NCBI RefSeq assembly: GCF_047948215.1
Contig: NC_134465.1
Location: forward strand, 12,190,522 to 12,254,521
Origin: Lycorma delicatula
Lineage: Eukaryota > Arthropoda > Insecta > Hemiptera > Fulgoridae
DNA length: 64,000 bases
Reading direction: 5' to 3'
Below the pieces are notes generated by a model. That model did not search any database and was not told where the DNA came from. It was given only the letters and a program-made list of their open reading frames with translations. The position numbers and the translations under genes were made by a program. This document shows, piece by piece, positions 23,255 to 36,299 of this stretch (positions are counted from its first letter, which is position 1; every line of letters begins with the position of its first letter).

Positions 23255-25530
23255 TTATGTGGTGTCCACATCAGATTTGGTTAAATATATGATTATTTTT
23301 ATTTATGCATTTTTTTCAGTCTACTTGATAATAAATATCGCTATAAAATTTACTAACCTTCTCCCGTTTAATTTTTAATTTTTTTTTATTTTGTGGGTTG
23401 CATCATTATAATTTAAAAAAATAGTATTAGATATATGCGTGTATAAGATTTACACTTATTTACAGAGTAATCAAGGGACTTTTACTCTAACCTAATATTT
23501 CAGGTAAGATTGTTGAATTAATAAACGTATAAATATTTGATGTTAATAAAAACTAATATTTGAGGAATTGTGTAACCGTCTACTTTATTTAATAATTGGA
23601 GGATCGTATCTCACTTTCAAATGAAATAATTTTAAATGAAGTGCAGCAAAAAATGTGTATATGTAATTTATTAGACCCACAAGAAAGTAATGTTGTGTCC
23701 ACTTCAAGTTTTTTGGAATTGTATTCTAATTATTACATAATTAAGTCAGTTATACTTAAAATCCGTTTGACGTATTTGAAAGAAATATTTTTCAAGGGCA
23801 AAGCCGGAAAAGTTATGTAACCCTTTGCTGTCTTTTAAAAATAGTTTTTTAGAGTAGTTTTTTATACATATGATGCCATTGTTCATCTGGTAATTTGCAT
23901 CGGTCAAGATCGACCAATCTGTATTATTTCTATTACACATAGCAACATTCTGTTTTACATACAAAGTATTTTTTTTTTTTTTTTATTCAAGCATACAAAG
24001 TATTTTTACTTCAAATTATCTCACTTTCAAATGAAATAATTTTAAATTAAGTGCAGAAAAAAACGTGTATATGTAATTTAATAGGCGTAGAAGGAAATCA
24101 CTGGTGTCCACATCAGACTTTTATATTTAAAACAGAAAAAAAAGATAAAAGCTGTGTTAAAAAATCACAACTACAGAAAGAGCTACAAATGTTCAGGATT
24201 TTGAAACTCTTCGTTGTAAAAGTTTTTGTTGTTATTAGTATGCTAAATTCATGAACGTTATTTAATTACGATTAGAAAAAACATTTAACAAAACCATGTG
24301 TAATGAAACATAAACCATGGAAAATTTAAGCGACCCGAAAATAGGGACCTGCCTTTTTTAATGTATGAATAAAAAATGTTTTTAAAAGTAATTTTTTGAA
24401 AACAAAATCAGTACAAATTGTTTATTTTTTGTTTTGTTATTTATTTATTTGTTTTTGAAAAAAAACATGTTTTTAAAAATGGAAACATTGTTTTTAATTT
24501 TTTATTTATTTCCTCCGCAGAAATGAGTTGTTTGCAATCATATTTGAATAAATTAAATTCTCTTACTTTAGAAAATTTCTTCGTAAAGTGTTAATTTGAT
24601 CAATATTTAACGCTGTTTTTTTTTTTAAGATTTAACACTTAATTGTTTTAATTCTTTAGCAAACCAAAAAATATTTATATGAAGTTTTATTTTATATTAT
24701 AAACTGGATAATTAAGTTTTCATTATTATAAATGATACCGGTAATTTATAACTAAATCAAATGATCGTTAAAATTTTACGAGTAGAACATAAATTTAAGA
24801 GGATTACTTTACAATAGTTATATAACACGTCTGCTCAAAAAGGAGTGTAATGTATTTAGAGTGTATGTATGCACGTATGCATCTATATGTATGTTTGTTC
24901 TACCGTAGCAGCACAACGGCTGAACCGATTTAGATGTATGACCCTGCGTTTGTATCCTTATGTTTACCGGAAAACAACATATACGAGTATCGTTTTGTTA
25001 AAAACAATTTTATTTATATTACAGAAATTTTTGTTTTTTGAGCGGAAGAAATGATATCTGCGAGACTCTTACCGTAAGGTTTACAATCTCTTTTAAATTT
25101 TTTTGGATAGACTTTACTACATCAGTTTTCTCAGAATTAAATTCCTCTAAGTTTTGATAAAAAATGTATATATTAATTAGTCACATAACAGATTTATTGT
25201 ACTTCGCACCAGAAAAAAACGAATTATCGTCCCCGAATCTTTCTGTTTTACGTTGGAATCGTTAAAACTACAAGAGATACCATTTAATTCAATTCAATTC
25301 ATTCAATTTTTTAGGTCCAAGAAACATAAGAAACCATCAAGTTTTATATAATTCCTTAAAAATTTCACTACGATCTACTTCACTGGGGGAACTGAAATCT
25401 GGGCGAAACTTTTTGTTAGACGTAACTCAATAAAAAATCTTTTTGGACACATGTTTGTATGAATATTTATCATCTCAAACTCGAGAGTCAGTTACAAAAT
25501 TATTTCCCTTTCTTCCGGAATCATTTTGTA

Positions 25531-25535
<5 letters not shown>
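23255..25535. other. AT-rich DNA with family E end fragments
   Basis: Two further pieces like the family E end occur at about 23630-23720 and 24040-24130 (gtgtatatgtaatttaatagg, then a gtgtccacatcagac-like stretch). No gene is seen. The frames at 23596 and 24051 run over these pieces. Confidence 0.4.

Positions 25536-25575
<40 letters not shown>
25536..25575. repeat. (TA)n microsatellite
   Basis: Uninterrupted ta repeat. Confidence 0.9.
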
Positions 25576-25576
<1 letters not shown>

Positions 25577-25973
25577 CGTTCATAAAGTATAGCAACCCTT
25601 AAATAACTTTTCCATAATTAAAGCAATGAAATTTAAGAAATAATTCTACCTTAAAACGACATATTTTTTTGTTATCAGATCACCACACCACAAGCATCCA
25701 GAGTTGTGTCATCAAATCGATCGATTTAAAAACGCAAACCTGAGCTTTTACATGAACATGTTTGTTTTTAATAAAATTTAAAATTATATCCTTACTCTTT
25801 TTAAACGTTTTTAATTACCCCTCCCCATCCGTAGATTCTTAGAGCTATGGTGGTCTCGTACTGTAAAATAGGTCTTTTAAGATAGGATATTAGTTAAATT
25901 TCATTTATCTATGTTTAAGTGTTGAAAAATTATTTAAATGTTGGCATACTTTGTTATATCCGGTACACACTAT

Positions 25974-25977
<4 letters not shown>

Positions 25978-26068
<91 letters not shown>

Positions 26069-26155
26069 CATACACATACACATACACATACATACACATA
26101 CACATACACATACACATACATACATACATACATACATACATACATACATACACAT
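25978..26155. repeat. (CA)n-(ACATAC)n compound microsatellite
   Basis: Pure ca to about 26055, then a short (ta)n, then acatac/ataca repeats to 26155. Several open frames in both strands here are repeat artefacts (poly Thr-His, Cys-Val). Confidence 0.95.
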
Positions 26156-26279
26156 AACAGAGTATGTAGTAAAAAAAATAGTTAAAAAAAAAAACAGTCA
26201 TCCTTACAAATAAGAAGCACCACTACGCCCGGCTTACTAGAAAAACTGAATCATTAAGTGGTTTCACGTTACCATTTAA

Positions 26280-26780
26280 GGTGAATATGCACGGTTGCAT
26301 ATCGACATGCCAAGCCCAGGGAAATCAGGGGGCTAGGAAATGAGGGACAGCCCTCTGTGGAGCTGCCGTTCGCACGTGCTTCCACTCGTGGGCGGTAGCG
26401 ATGAGGCATGGGGATTCTCACACCCCTCGAGCGAAAAAGACCGAGTCCTGGCTGGGATGCCTCAGGTTGTCTCCGTTAGAGGCACTGGCATAAAGACAGA
26501 GTTCCAGCTCCCAGAGTGGGAACCCAGGGACGCATAGCCGGCCCTGTTGGATCCTATTCAGGGGTTTGAAGCGGGTAAAAAGTGAGATCCGACCGGCGGG
26601 TCGAGTCGTGGAGGTCCGTTAGAGTAAAGGATACTTCCCTGGGCTGTGTAATACTTAACTGCAGGATCCGGCCCGAGCGAAATAGAAGCGATATTCAGCG
26701 CTAAAAGTGATACCTTTTCTCTATTCGGTAAGATATTGCTTGTATAATTAACGTCATTACTTACAGATAAAAGCAACTTA
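26280..26780. other. GC-richer island of unknown origin
   Basis: Clearly less AT-rich than its flanks. It contains a 65-codon frame (26340-26537) and words such as gccaagcccagggaaatcag. It resembles the 5' region of a LINE in style, but I cannot match it to a family. Confidence 0.35.
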
Positions 26781-26892
26781 GACAGCTGGTCTCTGATATC
26801 TAAGATGTTTTACACGATTCACAGTCATAAAAAATATTGGGTCATGTAAAGTAAAACAATATATTAATGCATGCATCTCTGTAGTAATTTAG

Positions 26893-26897
<5 letters not shown>

Positions 26898-26942
<45 letters not shown>
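26898..26942. repeat. (TA)n microsatellite
   Basis: Uninterrupted ta repeat. Confidence 0.9.
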
Positions 26943-26944
<2 letters not shown>

Positions 26945-27429
26945 GTTGAATATGTCGTATCTTACCCAGAATTGAAAATGAAGATGCCAAACTACGTATC
27001 TTCTTACCTGTAAAAAAATAATATGGATTAAAACAATTGCAAATAAATTTGATTAAAATGTACGAAATACGTTTATAGGTTAAAACAACAAATCACCAAT
27101 CGTATGAAAATAAAAAAGTAACATATAGTAATATTAATAGAATAAACTAAAATTGTCTGATGTTCAAGCCGGCATCCCTGAAGTAGAATATCACCGTTTG
27201 AAAAAAATTTCATTATTATAACCTCTTTTGTTTATTTCAAAATGTTGGCTCCACTAGAATGATATGATTTTTATTTTCTGATGTGTAAAACCAGTCTAAA
27301 TTCACTAGAATGTTAAAACCGTATTAATCATGCAAATTTATATAAGTGGATCGTGTGCATCGTTCTGTGTTCAAAATGAGTGTCACCGATTTTCATCGTA
27401 CCGGAAAACCGATGGAAGGTTTTACTGAC

Positions 27430-27869
27430 GCTTTGTAAAAAAAGCCCGAAATAAAAAAATTAAAAAAAACTGGATTTTGGACTTTTTCTTAACTGCAGTA
27501 ATAAGCCCTCATAGAAAGCTTTTTAACGATGTGTCATAAATAGTATTTATTTTGGCTGGTTCCAGAGTTATAGCCAAATAAAATTTTAATTAACGAAATA
27601 TTTGTATGTTACAAGGGGAAGGCAGATCGGTTCGATTTAGACTACATCTTTTTTTTTTTTTAATTTAAATTTATTGATTTGTTAATAATAATTGACCTCT
27701 GATTGTAAAAAAAAGTTTTACAATAAATATTAATTCATTAATAACAATAAAAAAAAGAAAAAAATATAAAATATAAGAAGTTAATTATGAAAGAAATAAA
27801 ATCTTATTTACTTTTTATTTTAAAAAAATTGTGTAAAAATGTGTAATTTAATCGGTGTACAAGTAAGTC
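27430..27869 (+). repeat. Repeat family E, 5'-truncated copy
   Basis: Begins near tggattttggactttttc and ends at gtacaagtaagtcatgcgg. The block order is the same as in the 22584 copy. Confidence 0.65.
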
Positions 27870-29239
27870 ATGCGGTGTTTACATCAGATTTTTATTTATC
27901 TGAAATTTGACAACACTATTTAGTAAAATGAATATTTTTTTTAAATATTTACAGAAAAAAACTTTATATATTATTTCTTTTTCTGCCCTCTTTACCTAAA
28001 AAATATTATTCGCTTATCAATAAAATCGTAATTAAACGAGTAAAACTGAATATTTTTAAGAAAAAATATAATTTTTTCTTCATTTTTCCATTTTTTAGTA
28101 CATCTCGCTCCGTAATGACTCAACTAAGTCAGGTAACCGCGTATAAGTGGGGTAGACCGCGCTTGAAAGCTGTCTTAAATAGTTCCATAACCTGCTCTTC
28201 CTCGATAAAAATATATTACAAAAACCTCGATAAATGCAGGAAAGGTTTTATATTTATGTATTCCGAGATGAAGGTGTTGAGTACGTGCTGGATTCTCAAT
28301 TTACAGTTAGGAATGCCTATAAATAAACTGTACTAAATTTTGTTTCGCAGCTCAGAGAGAGTATAAATAACACGAGTATGATAAGCTGAGGCTCACCACA
28401 GTAACAGATGGCGTTATGTTTGACCAGGAATGATACTACACTGGTAGCGAGTAGTTACGCACGATCTACGGTCTGTAGGTGATGAAGCGTTTTAATCAGG
28501 GATTATCAGGTAGCAAATAATCTAACCGAGCTCTTTACGAAGTAGATATCGCTTTATGTCGCCCATATACTATACTGTCATTACGTATTAAACTTTTTTT
28601 TTAAATTTCTACCGGAAATTAAAAAAAAAAATACAGTATAAATTAATTTAATAATAATTATTATACCAACTAAAATGAAATATAGATAAAAAAACCCCCC
28701 CAAAACAAACGGAAAATGGGTTGCATAACTTTCCCGGCACTGTCCTTGAAACATTTTTATTTGAAATAAGCCATTATTATATTAATATCCTAATATAATA
28801 ATATTTGTATATTAAGAGTATAATTGCAAAAAAGATGAAACAAATCGGATACCCCTTGATCAAATGAATTTTTTCTAAAAAAATAATTTGCAATGTTAAA
28901 AGCATAATTGGGAAAAAACCAAATAATACTTATTTGTCTTTTAAAATAAATATAATTCTTAGTAAAATGTTTTTAATCCCGATTGACTCTCTTCACTAAA
29001 TGCCATTTTCAATATCAAAATTATACTGTACTAAAAAAATAAAAGTTAAAAAAATAAAATATTTGAGTTCCATTTGACCCTTGTTCGACAGCTACCTAAC
29101 AATACGTTCGTTAGAACTTCCCCGGTAAGAGTCCGCAGAACTGGAAGGCACGGCGAAGTCAACGATATATATTTACAGTTCTAAACATGACCTTCTTGCA
29201 TGAGTAAATGTAGGCGTCTAATGATTACGAATATCGGCA
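27870..29239. other. AT-rich DNA, nothing certain
   Basis: About 29050-29100 (tatttgagttccatttgaccc) resembles 14435-14475. About 28100-28520 is somewhat less AT-rich, but its frame (28115-28336) has no family motif. Confidence 0.4.
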
Positions 29240-29431
29240 GTGATACCGAGTTTGTCAAATGTGGTCTCTGAATTTTTGGAATCTAAATCTACAGGAGATT
29301 ATCATAACCAGATGAAAGGCACGGCTTTTGAGAAACGGTTTAGCGAAGTGTTAAATCTCCTGGTAGGTAATTCGGTTATTGTCTTAGGCAACGTTCCGTC
29401 ATCATTCACGTATACGAAAGAAACATAACAA
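29240..29431 (+). pseudogene. DDE_3 transposase fragment
   Basis: The frame reads SKSTGDYHNQMKG, FEKRFSEVLNLL and SVIVLGNV, matching the region up to the second catalytic Asp of DDE_3 transposases (VIVLDN). The Asp is replaced by Gly. It ends where an RTE LINE fragment begins. It belongs to the same family as the pseudogene at 8071-8920. Confidence 0.6.
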
Positions 29432-29770
29432 AATCTAGCTGTAATAAGAAAGGGAGTCCAACAAGGATGTTCCCTATCCCCGTTACTTTTTAATCTTTAC
29501 ATAGAACTAGCAGTTAATGATGTTAAAGAACAATTTAGAGAAAGACATATAGGTCACATATTTTAAGGCATCATGGAATAGTCGCTTTAATATTGGAGGG
29601 ACAGGTAGAAGGAAAAAATTGTGTAGACAGGCAACGTTTGAAATATGTAAAACAAATTGTTAGGGATGTAGGCTGTAGGAAGTATACCGAAATGAAACGA
29701 CTAGCACTAGATAGGAAATCTTGGAGAGCTGCATCAAACCAGTCAAATAACTGAAGACAAAAAAAAAATC
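29432..29770 (+). pseudogene. RTE LINE fragment with internal deletion
   Basis: Reverse transcriptase motif B (agggagtccaacaaggatg) is followed by about 80 bp and then joins directly to the C-terminal tail (aaagacatataggtcacat). It ends at the family 3' end and a short poly-A. About 1.2 kb between these parts is missing relative to the 736 copy. Confidence 0.8.
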
Positions 29771-30360
29771 GTGGAAATTTAATGTAAAGTATAATTGTTT
29801 ATTGTTTGTTGGCAGTTGACGATTTCATAAGTCAAAAAATTCAAGGAAACTACGCAACAATAAACAATTTTAATGATAAAATACTCATGGGCTAACAGAT
29901 GTGCCGAACAAGGTAAGAAATATTTATCGATAATTTAACATATCTTTATTTGTTTAAATTTAAAATGTATGTGTAATTTTTTTAAAAATATAATAGCGCG
30001 TGAATATTAACGTCATTTAGTTTCTTTTATAAGCGTTACGATTTACAGAAAATGCTTGTGAATCGGCCGCCTGAATATTCGTACACGCATTTTCAACTCT
30101 ATAAGCTAACTGAATTTGGTATAATATAAAACGTTTAACAACAGCCACAGCTTAAAAAACAGATAAATTATCAAAAGTTATAAAAAATAAAAATAATCTT
30201 TTAATTCTTAGTCGGGTCCTGCAGGATCCAAGCTAAAAAAATTTATTAAATACAGGTCACATTCAGCGCCCTTGTTTTTTGAAACTTAAATGTTTATTTA
30301 TTGGCTTAACTATCTAATTTAATAGATTATCTCGATTTGGTACAACCTTATAACAATCCG
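29771..30360. other. AT-rich DNA, nothing recognised
   Basis: No gene or repeat is identified. Confidence 0.4.
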
Positions 30361-30525
30361 ATCCCCGTGGCAGAATGGTAGCGTCTCGGTCTTCATCTGA
30401 AGGTCCCAAATTCGAATCGGGCACGGCATTTTTCATACACTACGAAATTCAATTTTCATATCCCATAGAAAAGCTTCAAGCTTATGTTGTGATATCATCA
30501 AACAAACAAAAAAAAAAAAAAAAAA
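30361..30525 (+). mobile_element. tRNA-derived SINE, family A
   Basis: Full-length-like copy. The head is ccccgtggcagaatggtagc, the B box region aaattcgaatcggg, the body cacggcatttttcat and tgttgtgatatcatcaaac, and it has a long A tail. Confidence 0.8.
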
Positions 30526-30604
30526 GGCTAAAAAATCACAATTTACTTTAAAAAAGATATGGGTACGTAATTTGTCCGGTGGTGATCGAAGATCAGGGCA
30601 AATT

Positions 30605-30642
<38 letters not shown>

Positions 30643-31479
30643 GTGCCAAATTAAAATTTTTTCGGTTTTCAAATATGTTGAAAAAACTGTTCAGAAATAA
30701 TGTTGAACTAAAAAAGCCCCTCATCTTTAAATACGACCGAAATAAAATTAAAAAAAAAAATTAATAAGCATTTTCGTCATACGAAATTTCAGTTTTCTAC
30801 AACCATTATACAAAGGTCGACAATAACTACCCTTCCCTTTTTTGAATTATTTCAAAACTTAATCCTTTCAATCAATGGCCTTATATAGAAATTCTTTGAG
30901 TAAATGTACAATAATTTATTATAAGCCGGTCCAGAGATATTGATCAAAATACGAGCCAACACATCTTGTACGTTAAGTATTTACATATATCTTCTGAAAA
31001 TTTGTATAACTCTTTTTGTGTTTTTTGACCTAAGGAAATCTTCAAATATTAACATTCGCAAAACCCCGACATTCTAAATTTTGGCCGATCGCTATAATTT
31101 CCCTTTAAAGTTATGCTGATACAATAAAGTTAGAATTATAGCCGTGAAAGTAAAAATAATAAAATAATAAATAACGTATTTACAACAAGATAAAAGTAAT
31201 TTTTTTTTATGAAGTGTAATCAAAAATATTCAGGCATTAACCAAAAAATTTAAAAACCCGTTTACTGGCTTAGGTCGAGGTCAAGAAAATTCGAGCAATG
31301 ACTACTAAAATTGATTAATCGTGTAACTTCGAATCTTTTAATTACAGTTACGTTATCCCTCTCCATAGATATTTCTAAATAAGAATTAGAAATATTTTTT
31401 TTTACTTTCCCGTCTAGATAGCCTTATAGCAGAATAATAACTCTAAAACGGAAAGTACTGTGATCGTTCCAATTTGGGC
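30526..31479. other. AT-rich DNA with (TA)n
   Basis: (TA)n at about 30607-30640. No gene is seen. Confidence 0.4.
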
Positions 31480-31860
31480 ATATGCGGGTTTCACCGGATC
31501 GTGATGTTTTCTTCACACCTAAGAAGCCAAAAAACCAGATGGAAATATTCCGGATGTTAATGTTCGTATGTACGTGTGTATGTGTTTGGTGTCGGCCTCT
31601 ACATCACTTTATATCTCCAGAACTACTGGACCGAATTTGAACAAACTTGGTCAAATTACTTCTAGATATGAGGTATTGATACCGTTAAATTCTCAACTTA
31701 ACAGGTCAAGGGAATGAGGCTGTAGAGCAAACTCATCCTCAGCGTCTCGAAATTTCGCCTAATTAAAGACATATTTTTATTAAGCACATTTCTTCACTAT
31801 TAAGAAATAACCACATTTTCAAAAAAATCTTGCAAAATCGGACTTCCATTTCAAAAAATA
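31480..31860 (-). repeat. Repeat family D
   Basis: Inverted relative of 13830-14215. Shared blocks include aaaaaaccagatggaaat, catacgaacat (as atgttcgtatgtacg) and tttatatctccagaactac. Confidence 0.6.
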
Positions 31861-32920
31861 TTCTAAACTTTGAAGCTTTGTTGTGGTCGCTATGATGGTT
31901 GTTTTTCATTGTTTTTTTTTGTACTGTCGTCTAATTACGCGAATAAATTAAACTTAACTAAATCAGGAGCCCAAAATCCCACCAAACGGCCGGACCCGAC
32001 CAAAAAACATGAATTTTTTAACATTTTTCTCTTTTCTTTTTTATTGTAATCAAGACTTCTTTAAAAAAGTATTTTTTTATAAAATTGAACTTTGATTTCC
32101 ACTTTGGGGTTCGCGGAAAAAGTATAACAAATACGGTCGTTTGAGGTATCAATTTATACATTTTCAAGGTTGCTGGAAACGATTTCAATACTTAAAATAT
32201 TTGTAATAGAAATTTGTTTTTTTTTTTTTTAGTAATAGCTTTGAAATTTACGATTTTACCCTCAAGCTATTATTATTATCTTTTAATTATAATGTACGAT
32301 TTTTTTATATATATCATTAATATATTAATTATATTTATTCATAAATAGCCTCGTGAAGGGATCCTACAACTTTGTAGTTGGCTTTTTTCTTTTATGATGA
32401 CAAAAACTGCTGTTCTCTAAGAAAGAACACTTTACATTTGTAAACTTAGATAGATGAAATATGAATCGCAATTTTTTTTTATTCTTCTCTGTAATAATTT
32501 GTAAAAAAATATGCGTTTTAATAGTTAAAAAAAGAACTACTAAGAAAAAATCATTATTTTGGTGTCGGTAGGTGGTCCAATTTTTCAACAAATATTTATG
32601 ATTGATTTTTTTTTTTTTTGAAATGACAAGAGACAAGCTGTCTGTACATTTTGTAAAACAAAGTTTTAATTGAAATGTGGTGAAGGTTGTTTTTATTTTA
32701 TTTAGCCCATTACTGTAAATTCATTTTTTGTTTTGCCAAAATTAATATACGCTTGGTTTATTTTTGCTGACTGAATAAATTTAAAAATAAATTAAGTTTT
32801 ATTCAAATTAACATGTTACTTGTGAAATATTTTCATTCATAACATTTGGCATTTAGAATACGTATAATTTAAATTTATACGATGTTTTGCGGTCTAGTGC
32901 TCATACGTACGACATTACGA
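31861..32920. other. AT-rich DNA, nothing recognised
   Basis: T-runs at 32215-32230 and 32607-32620. No gene is seen. Confidence 0.4.
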
Positions 32921-32921
32921 T

Positions 32922-32960
32922 TATGTGTGTGTGTGTGTGTGTGTGTGTGTTGTGTGTACG
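32922..32960. repeat. (GT)n microsatellite
   Basis: About 35 bp of gt, with one interruption (gtgtt). Confidence 0.9.
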
Positions 32961-33574
32961 CGCGCACGTTGATCTTGATTCAACTTGTAGAAACCATTTT
33001 TTATTTTCACACTGGAAGTCAGCCATTCATTTTTATATTACTATTATTATTTCATACATTTATTTATATTTGATTTTATTTAAATGTTTATTTTTACTTC
33101 ACATCCAATTTTTTATTCTGTATCCTTTTTTAATAAAGGTTAACGGGTAACAAACATCCACGTGATGTTTGTATGGTATTTATATTAATTATTTATCAAT
33201 AAAATATCCTTTTTACATGTGTAAAAATTATCTACAGTTTCCATTAATGAATTTGATTCCCCCTTTTTTGTAATTAGTATTAAAGATTTATATCGTGTAC
33301 AAGACCCTGATTACAATTATAATAAACATATGAGTTAAAAAGTAACTTTTAACTCGATCCTATCTATATGAACAGTGATATGCGGATAATATGAACGTTA
33401 GCGTTAAATTAATGGAGTTGTTTCACGGTTTAAAGATATTCAGACTATTTTATATTTTTTAAATTAAATGTTGCACTCTAATACATATAAACCTTTATTA
33501 TACTAATTTTTGGGAAAGTAGAATTTTCTTTTAGTATGCGAATTGTACGGTTCTTAAAAAAAAAATGTCTAACA
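32961..33574. other. AT-rich DNA, nothing recognised
   Basis: No gene or repeat is identified. Confidence 0.4.
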
Positions 33575-33885
33575 ACACGGTGTAGGACTTTGCAGTCACG
33601 AAAGTCCTACAACTGTGGATTGTTTCCGATGCACGGCTTACACACATAACTTAATTTAAAACATTTATCATTTTATTTAAATATTATATTTTTTCGTTTA
33701 TTTAATTCAATGATTCTAACTGAAACGCGCACGCATACCGTATTTAATTCGTGCAGGTGTGACGGTACTAGCGGCGACGGTCGGCACTACCTAAAGTAAT
33801 ATAATTTCATAACTTACATAAAAGACATTTCACTTGTTCGGTTTGCAGAATGGTGCAGCCGCGAGAGTACACCAGGTACTCCAAG
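33575..33885 (+). repeat. Interspersed repeat family C
   Basis: The most complete family C copy up to the tRNA-like gtttgcagaatggtgcagcc. It is cut off by a foldback element that starts at 33886. Confidence 0.65.
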
Positions 33886-34445
33886 TGTTCCAGAAAGAGG
33901 TATACGATTTTGATTTAATATCATTCTCCCATTTCCCCGCTAATTCTATTGATACTCTACAGACCTTTTAACTAAGGTTCTAAAAATATTCTGAGAAAAC
34001 CTTCTAGGTTTTATAGAAATAAGATGGCGGCTTTCAAAGCAAAATATCAATTTCAGATAAATTGCAATTTTTATTCGTTAAAAAATAGCTGGTAAAATGA
34101 TTAAAAACAGATGAAATATTATTAAACAGCTGTTCAAATTGAATAAAACAAGTTAATAATTAGTCATAACCACGACTAACTGTTTTTAATTATTCTAGTT
34201 CTAATTATCATCTGTTTTTAATCGTTTTTATCAGCTATTTTGTAACGAATAAAAAAGTAGTTTATCTGAAACTGATGTTTTTGTTTGAAAGTTGTCATTT
34301 TGTTTCTACAAAATGTAAAAGATTGAAATTTTCACAGAACATTTTTAGAAACTTCGTTATAACGTCTACAGAGTTTCAATAGAATCCGGTGGGGGAATGG
34401 GCGGGTGATATTAAATCAAAAGCGTATAACCTCTTCGTGGGACAG
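33886..34445. mobile_element. Foldback (MITE-like) element
   Basis: About 560 bp with long imperfect inverted arms. The left end tgttccagaaagaggtatac corresponds to the reverse complement of the right end (tgtcccacgaagaggttata). The arms stay similar over about 250 bp, through gattttgatttaatatca, ctattgatactctacagac and agatggcggctttc-like blocks. The centre is AT-rich. No coding capacity or clear TSD is seen. Confidence 0.7.
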
Positions 34446-35181
34446 TCTATGTACTGCAATATGTAAAAATATACCAAGTAATAATGAGCAGTTTTGACGC
34501 ACAATCTTATTTAGTGTTTTACGGCTTGTAAATTATTTACAGCTGATTTACGGAACGACGGGCTACAGAAGAATAGAAAAAAAAGAAAATATTACATGAA
34601 AATAATCATAATATGTAACAATATTGCCTAATATATTTCACCCTCCAGCCATGTTTACACAAACGTGTTTACGTACATACATTTTACCAATATGTGTTTA
34701 GTATTCCCGACTACATAAAAAGGCGGTTTGGTTTATACTTTAAATATTTACTAATTATATTTTGATTCAACAAGTAAGTAAAAGGTTATTAAACCGATCA
34801 GGGACAGGTTATTAACCTGTAGCGAAAGGTTTTGTGTTAATATTAAAGCATATCCTACACACGATACACTCCTAATTACTAATATTACAAGATAATTTGA
34901 GTTAATTTCTATTTCCCGGTAGTTAAAGTATAATAAACATTAATAAATTTGGCAAAGTGATTTCTATGAGAACTTATGCTATTTAAAATAGAGTTATAAA
35001 TGCGGGTTAAAAGTTAGAGGGTGATCAGAAGTCATATATCGGCTGGCCCTGAACATAATAAAAACTTTTACTAAGTGAAATTTTGAGCTCTTTTTTTTAA
35101 AATACAAAGATTTTTGACTTACAAATTTTTATCCCAAAATGATCAGAAACTAAAAAAAAAATCTGAAGTGGACACCACATG
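34446..35181. other. AT-rich DNA, nothing recognised
   Basis: No gene is identified. Confidence 0.4.
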
Positions 35182-35820
35182 ACTTCCTTGTACGCCTATT
35201 AAATTATATATATATACATTTTTTTTTTTAATGAAAAGTACATCAAATTTTACTTCATTAATAACTTCTGATATTTTTTCATACTTTTTTTTATTGTTAT
35301 CATTGAATTATTATTTATTGTAAAACGTTTCTACAATCTGAGGTTAGTAATTATTAATAAATCAGTATATTTCAATTTAAAAAAAAAGGGAGAAGAAGTC
35401 GGATTCGAACTGATAAGACCAAATATTTCATTAATTAAAATTTTATTTGGCTATAACTCTGGAACCATTGAAAATAAATACCACTTATGATATATCGTTG
35501 AAAAGCTCTCAATGAGTGCTTATTACCGCAGTTAAGAAAAAAGTCCAAAATCCAAACTGTTTAGGATTTTGATCTTTTTTTTGACACTTTTGGTTCAATC
35601 GATTGCAATCAAAAGGAGAGGTGCACAACTAGATGTTACATCAGTCCTAAATCCAAAATTTCAACAATCTACGGCTAATAGTTTTTGAGTTATTTGAAGT
35701 ACAGTTATCCGAAACTAGTCAAAATGGATTCAGGGATGATCAGAATGTATATTTCCGTAAAAATCTGAAAACCGAAATTTTTCGCGATCACAGTACTTCC
35801 TTTACTTCGTACAAGGAAGT
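35182..35820 (-). repeat. Repeat family E with 13-bp inverted ends
   Basis: Best copy. acttccttgtacg (35182-35194) and its exact reverse complement cgtacaaggaagt (35808-35820) bound 639 bp of non-coding DNA. Next to one end, the reverse-strand sequence acttccttgtacgaagtaaaggaagt forms a further local palindrome. The architecture suggests a non-autonomous DNA element. Other copies lie at 19046, 22584 and 27430. Confidence 0.7.
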
Positions 35821-35929
35821 AAAAATAATGGTTTTAGTCGTAATTTTCTACCCCCTCCAGATTTGTTATTTTTCTTTCAAATTTAGTACAGATAAATTTG
35901 GATGGAAAATTAGCAACACCTTTACCGAT

Positions 35930-36094
35930 TTTTTTTTTCGTTTGATGATATTGCCATATAAGCTTTACGTTTATGCATGGGATATGGAGAAAGGAATTTT
36001 GTAGAGTATGAAAAATTCCATGCCCGATCGGGATTCGAACTCGGGACCTCTGGAAGAAATGCTGAGACACTACCAATCGCGCCACGGAGGCCGG
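35930..36094 (-). mobile_element. tRNA-derived SINE, family A
   Basis: On the minus strand the head is gcctccgtggcgcgattggt, the B box cgagttcgaatcccgatcgg, the body gcatggaatttttcat and atatcatcaaac-like, and it has a T-rich (A tail) end. Confidence 0.8.
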
Positions 36095-36299
36095 CAATTT
36101 AATAATCTGTTATTCTTTTTTTAGTTTTAATCTATCAACTGTAGTAAATAATACAACCAGTATGTAATCTTTCGTTTTTTACAAAATAAATAAAGTATTG
36201 TATATATTGAAGACAGCAACAAGGTTTTTTCAGAATTTCATAGAAAAATTAAATTTTACAGGGTTGTTCCATTTTATAGTTATTTTTTGTTTTCTCCGA

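Noticed and set aside
25905..26213. Six open frames over the CA/ACATAC repeat
   Set aside because: Products are dipeptide repeats of the microsatellite.
26340..26537. 65-codon frame in the GC-richer island
   Set aside because: No recognisable domain. Kept only as part of an unknown island.
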